A program made the position numbers and the translations under genes. This document shows positions 6,401-12,500 of a DNA stretch of 12,500 nucleotides, one piece after another (position 1 is the stretch's first letter; each line of letters begins with the position of its first letter). The notes beneath the pieces are model-generated. The model saw nothing but the letters and a program-made list of their open reading frames with translations. It ran no database searches and had not been told where the DNA came from. Where the stretch lies: NCBI GenBank assembly GCA_014634225.1, contig BLFN01000798.1, positions 920,665-933,164 on the forward strand. Reading direction: 5' to 3'. The stretch comes from Acropora yongei (lineage: Eukaryota; Cnidaria; Anthozoa; Scleractinia; Acroporidae).

Positions 6401-6519
6401 AATCCGATGAAATGAGTGACAGTTGGCTTGTGCCCAAGTCAGCTGCCCTACCGCCGCCAGTTGCATTTTGCAATTGGGTTTAGTCAGTTTCATTCTCAGC
6501 GAAAACGGTTTTTCTCAAG
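6400..6519 (+). promoter_or_regulatory. Possible promoter and 5' non-coding exon of the SLC22 gene
   Basis: A locally GC-richer stretch contains an NF1-like half-palindrome (TTGGCTTGTGCCCAA) and an inverted CCAAT box (ATTGG, 6473-6477). It ends in TCTCAAG before a consensus donor GTAAGTC at 6520. A matching acceptor, CTCACCCACAG, ends at 8076, just 13 bases before the SLC22 ATG. I infer a 5' UTR exon spliced over an intron of about 1.56 kb. There is no transcript evidence. Confidence 0.3.
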
Positions 6520-8076
6520 GTAAGTCAAGAAAAATTAAAATCGGCTGTCATGTGTAGGAGGATGAAATTCAAACGACGGTGACATCGAAAGTTTATCAAA
6601 GGCAATTTTGGAACATGATTAGATGTTCAGAGTGTACAAATTGATTTTTACCTTGTTAACCTGTACATAAATTGCCTCGTCTTAACCAGTTGAGTTTTCA
6701 CTGTGAAAATATGTTATTTCAGTTTTTGCTTGCGTTAATTGTTATTTTCGTGGGCCAGATCTGGTTAACAGACCTCTCGTTCTTCACATGTAACACCCTT
6801 ACGTCAATGTTTGTTGATCTTTCCGTGTAGATTGTTTTAATGAATCTAAGTATTCGCAATTCGTTTGGTATCAGCCAGAGCTGTTTTTCAGTGCATATCG
6901 TCTGTTTGCATCAATACATCAGGCGAATTGACAAAAGTAACCTTTTAATAAACGGAACTTTACACATTTCTCTTTTGTTTCTTAAACTGTTGTGAAAAGA
7001 TGATCATGTGAATGTAATACTGACCTTAACCAGGAGCTTCTTCCTTGTAATATCAATCGCTCCTCGGCCATTTACTGTCCGCACCCGTAGTTCATATGGT
7101 GTTGTTTAGTAGTGTAGTAACAATTGCTTTTCATTGTAATCGAAATAGAAAGAGCCGAGACTAACAAAATAATAACTTTTAACTCGACAATAATGGTGTT
7201 GCACAATATAAAAACTCTTTACTCGACAATAGGTGTTGCAAAAATAAGCGGCGATACTGGAGTCCTGTGTCGCGAACGCAACCAATTTGTGTCTCCAGGT
7301 ACTGGCATGCGTAAGACAAAATACAACGTCATCATATACTAAAATTAACAGGAAATTTGCAAGTTACTTCTTTTATACGACAAGCGAGGGTCGGGGGAAA
7401 GTGATACAGCTTCTACTTCTCAAGACTAAATCTCGCCGTTGAAGCAAGTTATGTACACGCAAAAGCCTGCTCTAAGCCTTTGACAGCAATTAGAATACAT
7501 TGAAAGAGTTCTCTAGGGATATTTTTTCAATTTTAAGGGTTAGGTTTGTCTTTGTTTGTTTTATTTGTTTACAGAAGTAGGGACAAATAATTTCCATATT
7601 ATCATTACAAGGTTTATTTTGCATAAGGTTTGCACAATATCAACAGATTTCAGAGGCTAATAATACTGACTGAACTAGCTAAATCCGTGGATCTCTGCGT
7701 CATTGTAGCTTTAAGTTCAGGTACATAGATTATGCAGCTTATTGGGGATAAAAGATTATTCCCTAAAATGTTTTACTTTATTTCGCTATGTTGTTAGTGG
7801 GTGTTTGCAAAACACATACATGAGCTGGCTACCATTGCGCTCAAGAGCCAGCACTACTTGCTAGAAGCACTGTTTTTTATTGAAGATCAGCATAACTTGA
7901 GGTAGAAAATGAAAAATACTTCATCGTGCTTGTAATGAAAGAATAATGTACGCTTTGCGTGTGTGTTACTACATTTCCTTGATTTTAATTTATGTCAGTT
8001 GTAAGTATGGTCGTAAGACCTTACACTGCATGGAACCGATCTTTTGACGCTTTTCTTGACCATAGCTCACCCACAG
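6520..8076 (+). other. Non-coding stretch upstream of SLC22 (possible 5' UTR intron)
   Basis: AT-rich, without a convincing gene. It contains an AATAAA at 6947-6952 and an imperfect duplication of ACTCGACAATA..GGTGTTGCA (7182-7203 and 7221-7240). The open frame at 7124-7342 spans that duplication and shows no family motif. Confidence 0.4.
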
Positions 8077-8089
8077 CAACAGTGACACA

Positions 8090-8273
8090 ATGACTCTAAG
8101 TGTTGATGGTTTCCTGGCCAGGATCGGCAGCATGGGCCGCTTCCAATGGATATTGGTCTCTATTGTCGGCATAATGTTAGTTCCTGTCACATTTCAAACT
8201 CTCATCATGACGTTTCTTGGTTTGGAGCCCCCTTGGAGATGTGCCAAAAACAGTACCGTCTGTAATTTTACTC
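8090..8273 (+). CDS. SLC22A-like: SLC22 exon 1: N-terminus and TM1
   Basis: Encodes residues 1-61 plus one base. The cytoplasmic start MTLSVDGFLARIGSMGRFQ leads into TM1 (about 18-44) and the first loop residues, including N54-S-T and N59-F-T glycosylation sites. The donor is CTC|GTAAGTG at 8274. The context ACACAATGA has A at -3. Confidence 0.9.
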
Positions 8274-11200
8274 GTAAGTGAATGCAGTCTTCGAATAAGA
8301 TGACCATCGGATAGTGTGAGTTGAGTTCACCCCTACTTCGCTGCCTCGTTACACTGTTATACAAGGTACAAAACCACTTCATTTTTGGAGTAAAATTCAC
8401 TCCGGCATTGTCTACTACGTTCAGTTTGGAATAGTAAGTGAGGTAAACTTTACTCCAGTATATAAATAAGAGTAAAATTAACTCCAACATATTTTATTAT
8501 TCTGTAGGAAGTGGAAAATTTACTCTGGCAAAGTCAGTGCATTTGAGTATTAAACTAGAGAGAGATAATTTAGCCTTGGTTAGGTTAAATTAACTCCTCT
8601 TGGGAGTACATTATATTTTTCCTCCGATTAATTTTACTCCACTTTTTCACTCCAGCACTGGTTTGAAATTAACTCTTTGAAAATACCAGTGTGGAATTAA
8701 TTCAACCAGCTATATCGCTTCAGAGGCATTGTTTGTGGGAAAGGGGTCCTTTACATGCTTTGCTTACAGTGGAAGTATATTATAGCCATAGTTGAGAGCT
8801 CAAACAAAAGATCAAGTCCTTTTCAGTGCCACGAAATCTAAACCATTAGAAATATTCTGGCTCTTTTTTGTCTACTTTTAAAAACAAACACACATTCAAA
8901 ACCATCATCTTTTTCAGAGGAGTTCAGCCCGAGTGGTTCTGATCCGAACAAGAATTTCAGATGTACTATTGATGATAACGAATGGGAGTTTACGAATCCT
9001 TACACTTCTATCATCACGGAGGTATCCTCTTCATTTTACAATCTATCTCATTCCGTTGTTATTTAGAGAAACGCCAGGTTTATATTGATGTAAGATCTAA
9101 GATAAACCAATCAGGGATCAAAATTTACTAATGCTCTCATTCATTGCATGAGAACCTCGCCATTTTTTAAATAGAAGGCAAAAAACAATAATTACCCGGC
9201 AAACGTACGAGATCTTTGAAGCCCAAAGTGCAATTAGCAGCAGAACGACAAGGAAGTACCACTTCCTTCGCTTTAATTGAATTTAACTTGATAACTTGTC
9301 TGAGGTTTTGTTATAAGTCCCTTATATATCAGTAACCAAACTTTTTTTTGCTCGTTTTCTTACAGTGGCGTCTTGTGTGCCATAAATCCACACTGGGTTT
9401 CCTGACCAATTCCATCATGTTTTTTGGCTGGTTTATAGGGAACATCGTATTTGGCATCCTATCAGATAAGTATGGTCGACGCAAGGTCCTTTTCGTGTCC
9501 TCAAGTCTTGTGTGTTGGGTGGCATTTGCAAGTTCCTTTGTCCCATGGTACTGGCTTTATGCTTGTATGAGATTCATTATCGGCTTTGGTCTGGGTAAGA
9601 ATAACATTAATCGACCAGAGAAATTACAGCTATCATAAGTTTCATTGTCGACTACTAAATTCTTTCCTTGTCACTTTTGCAAGTATGATCAGGGTCACTG
9701 AAACCGGCGTCAGAATTAATGCGAGCACAAAGCTATAATTTCGTAACAATAACAACAATGGCACTAAAAGGGCATTAAATTATATCATACGTTTCGCGTA
9801 AGTTATAATTTTGACTTATTAGAATTTGTCATGTTATGAAAGTAATGGTAATGGTGATGTATTCATATACCGCACATATCCCTATACAGTTCATGGTGGT
9901 TAACAAGTCTTAATTGGTTGGGGGTGAGTTCGGACGTCAGCTTGTAAAGGCGCCTCTGGCAGCCGTTATCAGTCCATAGGGTTTTTTTAAAAAACAACCC
10001 TTGTTCATAAAAATAACACTGCGGGACGTTAAAACGTCCCGCAGTGTTTAACTCATTTTTATGAACAAGGGTTGTGAGACGGGACCTCCGGCTTAACGTC
10101 CTTATCCGAGGAGACTTGAAAGTCTAACCATTTGCTGATGAAATTACAAAGGCAGCACTTTTTCCTCAGTTTAATTAAAGACCCTGAGTGTTGATCCGGC
10201 CAGGTCCAACCCACGACCTCCCGCACGCTAGTCCGATGCTCAACCAACTGAGCCAGCCGGTCGGCCGTTAAAATAAGCGCCGAACTGTAACTTTCCAGCT
10301 GGCTAAATATTCACAATGTCTTGTTGTTGTTGTTGCTATTCATTAGGAGGTGCTATCGTGTGTCTTTTTATCATGGCCACTGAATACGTGGGCCCTGATC
10401 ACCGGGCAATGGCCGGAACTTTCACGTGGTTCTTCTGGACAGGAGCCCTAATGATAATAGCACTGTTAGCTTACCTTATTAGGGACTGGAGAAAGCTTTC
10501 TATGGTAACTTCAGCACCAGGACTTATTCTCATGGTATTTTGGATGTAAGTGTTCCTTATACTGATTGTGAGCTACTAAACTTGACCTGAGAGGGTCCAA
10601 CCAGAAATTGTGTACAACAATAAAGCAGGTGAAATTGCTCAGCTCTCTTTTTGATTGGCGAAGAAGTTATTATATCAAGATCGCTTCAATCACTTGATGA
10701 GTGGTGTATTAATTTGGTGAAACAAAGAAGCTATTTCAATTAAAGAGAGCTTAATATGTCCCCGAGAAATACCTTGTCCACCAACTTTGTATTCTTCCAG
10801 TAATATGGCCCCCATGACGTCACATAAATCGGTATATAATTTACCAATAAGTTACCTATAAAACGTGCATGCATCTTGTGGTTGTCGTGTGGTTCCGCAG
10901 GTATGAAATGCTCACTTCCCTTTAACAAACAGAGTTGTACCTGAGTCTGTTCGTTGGCTTTTAACGCATGGCAAAAAAGATGAAGCTGAAAAGTTACTAA
11001 AACAAGTGGCTAAAGTCAACAAGAAGAAAATCCCTGATGAAGAATTGGTTCTACCAGCGGACCAAAAGAGCGTCCAGCGGGAAGCTGGCTTTATGGATTT
11101 GTTCGGAACGCGGGCGATGACAAAGAAGACTGTTATTTCATGGATTTCTTGGTAAGCGTTGAGTTATTTGCTATCCATTTAGGCATCGCTGCCTTATTTC

Positions 11201-12500
11201 ACAACAAATTAGCTTACAACCATAATTACAAAAGCGTTAAGACTTACATTCAACGCGTCGATGAAGACCGGGAAATTGTCTTAGTCATAAACATTTTTGC
11301 TATGACAGACATAATATTCTGGCTCTGACTATCAACTTCATTTGTCTTTGTTTCTGCAGGTTTGTCAATGCTCAAGTGTACTTTGGTGTCTCTTTGGGGT
11401 CTGTTATGTTGGGCGGAAACATGTACCTGAATTTTTTTCTTACCTCGCTGGTCGAGATTCCTGGAAATGCCTTTGCTATATACAGCATGAACAGGTTTAA
11501 AACTTGTACAGCTATTTAGTGACATATTAGCAAACAGGAAAAATACACAGAACTGGTTTTGAGCGGCATGCACTAACTATTGATATGTTATCAAATTATC
11601 GAAAATTCGAAATCTCTTCTTTCCTTCTGCAAGAAAAGGTAATTCCAGCCGCATGGTTACTGAGGTTGAATCGTGTCTAGGTATTAAAGAGGGCTGTATT
11701 TAACTACGTTTTCAATATTACTTTTAGAGTATACCAGACCTGGTGAACATTTAGCGCACCAAAACCTTACATAACTTCCAAAATGATTACCACTACAAGA
11801 GGTCATCTCGTTTCTCTTCGATCGCTCTGGGGATGAATTGTAGTTGGCCGATCAGTGTGAAAAACACTTTTCACTTGTGCAGTGTATAAAAGCAGTTATC
11901 GAGCGATATGTAATTTCTTAGGATGCAAATCATCCTACTTTGTTCATTCCAACAGAACATGTTACTGAGGAGAAGATAAAATATACAGAGTAGAACATGA
12001 CAACTTTAGTTTTGTTTATTCTTCAGGTGGGGGAGGAAAAAAGTGGTTGTTATTGGTTTAGTGGTGGCTGCTATAGCAAATCTCATTGTAACTGTCATTC
12101 CAGACGACAGAAACAGCACAGGTTTGGAGTTATGTGTAAATATCGTATTAACGGCTACTTCTAGGACAATCATTTCCCGTACTTCTTTGTTTTAGTGACA
12201 GCTTCCTTAAATTTGCATCAGATTTTAAATATCGAACTGGAGTTGAGAAAGCAAAGAATTGTAGAAATGAACATACCGCTACAAAAGTTTTAAATGCCCT
12301 GTATTCGGAAGCAGATTGTCCATCATTAGAATAACCTTTTATTAGCGGCAGATTCAGAATGCAGTTTGATAACCAGTAGAATTTTGCCTTTGAAACTTTG
12401 CAGGATTAATAGCCGGCCGGATAATATTCGCTATGATTGGCAAATTCTCTGTCATGAATTCCTTCGACGCCATTTTTGTCTTCTCAGCGGAACTGTTTCC
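8090..12500 (+). CDS. SLC22A-like: SLC22-family organic ion transporter (MFS), 8 exons, cut by right edge
   Basis: Exons 8090-8273, 8918-9021, 9366-9594, 10347-10545, 10933-11151, 11360-11494, 12027-12121 and 12404-12500 join in frame to 420 residues plus two bases. From family knowledge SLC22 proteins are 12-TM plasma-membrane carriers of organic cations, anions or carnitine, about 530-560 residues long; some 120 C-terminal residues lie outside. Visible hallmarks are: GRFQ before TM1 (16-19); an extracellular loop with Cys 51, 58, 77 and 101 and N-glycosylation sites N54 and N59; EWRLVC (96-101); the MFS motif GILSDKYGRRK (126-136); EYVGPDHR (185-192); PESVRWLL (242-249); LGGNMYLNFFL then VEIP; and GKF..SAELFP at the end. 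ATG 8090 is chosen because an in-frame TAG lies at 8063-8065. The substrate cannot be predicted. Confidence 0.93.
8274..8917 (+). repeat. SLC22 intron 1 with degenerate palindromic-unit array
   Basis: Between about 8387 and 8700 a quasi-palindromic word of the type GGAGTaaaattcACTCC recurs. Copies are at 8387-8403, 8440-8456, 8470-8485, 8513-8526, 8583-8597, 8626-8640 and about 8664-8677, at irregular intervals of 30-70 bp. Copies share the RTAAA..TWACTCC core. It looks like an old tandem or foldback repeat. The intron's T-rich acceptor ends CTTTTTCAG at 8917. Confidence 0.55.
8918..9021 (+). CDS. SLC22A-like: SLC22 exon 2: rest of the large extracellular loop
   Basis: The split codon C|AG gives Gln62, then residues up to Glu96: acidic and polar, with Cys77, NEWEF and NPYTSIITE. 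The donor is GAG|GTATCC at 9022 (phase 0). Together with exon 1 the loop is only about 55-60 residues, which looks short for SLC22, whose first extracellular loop is often around 100. Confidence 0.88.
9366..9594 (+). CDS. SLC22A-like: SLC22 exon 3: TM2, MFS motif, TM3, TM4 start
   Basis: Acceptor CGTTTTCTTACAG. Residues 97-172 begin WRLVCHKSTLGF, which completes the TEW-x-L-V-C signature. TM2 follows, then the G-x3-D-K-x-G-R-R motif between TM2 and TM3, TM3, and MRFIIGFGLG leading into TM4. The donor is CTGG|GTAAGA at 9595 (phase 1). Confidence 0.92.
9976..10266 (-). mobile_element. tRNA-derived SINE in SLC22 intron 3, with inverted tail duplication
   Basis: Read on the minus strand from about 10266. 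A perfect Pol III A box, TGGCTCAGTTGG (plus 10244-10255), is followed exactly 44 nt later by a B box-like GGTTGGACC (plus 10203-10211). A body comes next with GGATAAGGACGTTAAGCCGG and GGAGGTCCCGT (within plus 10079-10111), words I associate with conserved domains of metazoan SINEs; the superfamily is not assigned. The 3' portion then folds back on itself over 9994-10075 and ends in a T/A run near 9981-9994. No clear target-site duplication was found. It lies antisense to the SLC22 gene, wholly inside a 752-nt intron. Confidence 0.75.
9994..10075. repeat. Long perfect hairpin at the SINE tail
   Basis: The outer stem 9994-10014 pairs with 10055-10075 (21 bp, perfect, ACAACCCTTGTTCATAAAAAT on the left). 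The inner stem 10015-10030 pairs with 10033-10048 (16 bp, perfect, AACACTGCGGGACGTT) around a 2-nt loop. The only asymmetry is a 6-nt insertion, TAACTC, at 10049-10054. The total is 37 paired bases. The right arm is continuous with the SINE body; the left arm is an inverted copy lacking the six bases. Confidence 0.85.
10347..10545 (+). CDS. SLC22A-like: SLC22 exon 4: TM4 to TM6
   Basis: The acceptor CTATTCATTAG follows a (TTG)n run. The exon completes Gly173 and continues GGAIVCLFIMATEYVGPDHR, so TM4 is uninterrupted across the SINE-bearing intron. It then encodes TM5 (FTWFFWTGALMIIALL), RDWRKL and the start of TM6. The donor is TGGAT|GTAAGT at 10546 (phase 2). Confidence 0.9.
10933..11151 (+). 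CDS. SLC22A-like: SLC22 exon 5: PES motif and large cytoplasmic loop
   Basis: Acceptor TTAACAAACAG. Residues 239-311 read IVVPESVRWLLTHGKKDEAE, then a Lys-rich loop (KVNKKKIPDEE) and FMDLFGTRAMTKKT before TM7. PES-x-RWL and DLF-x-T are typical of the SLC22 central cytoplasmic loop. The donor is TTG|GTAAGC at 11152 (phase 2). Confidence 0.92.
11360..11494 (+). CDS. SLC22A-like: SLC22 exon 6: TM7-TM8
   Basis: The acceptor is TTTCTGCAG. The exon completes W312 and gives FVNAQVYFGVSLG, LGGNMYLNFFLTSLVEIPG and FAIYSMNR. The Y-F/Y-G-x-S-L and N-x-Y-L-N-F-F-L patterns are strongly SLC22. The donor is ACAG|GTTTAA at 11495 (weak at +4/+5; phase 2). Confidence 0.9.
11495..12026 (+). other. SLC22 intron 6
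   Basis: The 532-nt AT-rich intron has donor GTTTAA and acceptor TTTATTCTTCAG. No repeat, RNA or gene was recognised in it. Confidence 0.7.
12027..12121 (+). CDS. SLC22A-like: SLC22 exon 7: cytoplasmic TM8-9 loop and TM9
   Basis: The split codon AG|G gives Arg357, then WGRKK, matching the second MFS G-R-(R/K) loop at the start of the C-terminal half, followed by a hydrophobic TM9 (VVVIGLVVAAIANLIVTVI) and PDDRNST. The donor is ACAG|GTTTGG at 12122 (phase 1). Confidence 0.87.
12404..12500 (+). CDS. SLC22A-like: SLC22 exon 8, partial: TM10 to TM11 motif
   Basis: Acceptor GAAACTTTGCAG at 12403. Residues 389-420 read GLIAGRIIFAMIGKFSVMNS and then FDAIFVFSAELFP, the conserved G-K-F and Y/F-x-x-E-L-F/Y-P motifs near the transporter C-terminus. 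The reading frame is open at the window's last base. The remaining TM segments and C-terminal tail lie beyond. Confidence 0.9.

Noticed and set aside
8194..8490. Minus-strand 98-codon frame
   Set aside because: Antisense to SLC22 exon 1 and the palindromic array; no motif.
10180..10266. Functional tRNA gene on the minus strand
   Set aside because: The A and B boxes are tRNA-spaced, but the B box is altered, no acceptor stem pairs, and SINE body sequence follows.
11250..11573. Minus-strand 107-codon frame
   Set aside because: Antisense to SLC22 exon 6 and its flanking introns, where the sense strand gives a clear transporter segment.
1..12500. CRISPR array, operon, phage or other prokaryotic system
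   Set aside because: Spliced metazoan genes dominate; no regularly spaced direct repeats with unique spacers and no prokaryotic gene packing were seen.

Overview
The window reads as nuclear DNA of an invertebrate animal, most likely a cnidarian such as a stony coral. It is AT-rich, its genes are split by short GT-AG introns, it carries a tRNA-derived SINE, and the proteins are diverged metazoan families. The species-level guess is inference; the animal assignment rests on the gene families and splicing.

Layout: (1) Positions 1-247, minus strand: the first 82 codons of the uracil-DNA glycosylase SMUG1, running off the left edge just before its catalytic motif. (2) Positions 248-408: a 161-bp head-to-head promoter with a TCACGTGA E-box and a YY1/TISU-like element lying over the SMUG1 start codon. 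(3) Positions 409-2413, plus strand: a complete three-exon hnRNP A-type RNA-binding protein (465 residues: two RRMs, Gly/Phe-rich tail, M9-like PY nuclear import signal). A long 3' region follows to about 3880 or 4275, with a candidate 15-nt microexon and alternative terminal exon. (4) About 4380-6100: no convincing gene, but a patchwork of repeats. These include a 271-bp inverted-repeat (foldback/MITE-like) element between 12-bp direct repeats, a nested hairpin, and a TCGA-dense degenerate repeat field with a weak tRNA-like edge. (5) About 6100-8076: mostly featureless, with a possible promoter and 5' non-coding exon near 6400-6519. (6) Positions 8090-12500, plus strand: the first eight coding exons (420 residues) of an SLC22-type organic ion transporter (major facilitator superfamily), truncated by the right edge. 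Its introns carry a degenerate palindromic-unit array (intron 1) and a minus-strand SINE whose tail is duplicated in inverted orientation (intron 3).

The SMUG1 and hnRNP A genes probably share a bidirectional housekeeping-type promoter. One acts in base-excision DNA repair and the other in RNA processing, and no functional link is implied beyond that architecture. The SLC22 gene appears independent. No prokaryotic-style system, CRISPR array or virus was recognised. The most testable new idea is that alternative splicing at the 3' end of the hnRNP A gene could remove its terminal Pro-Tyr import signal.
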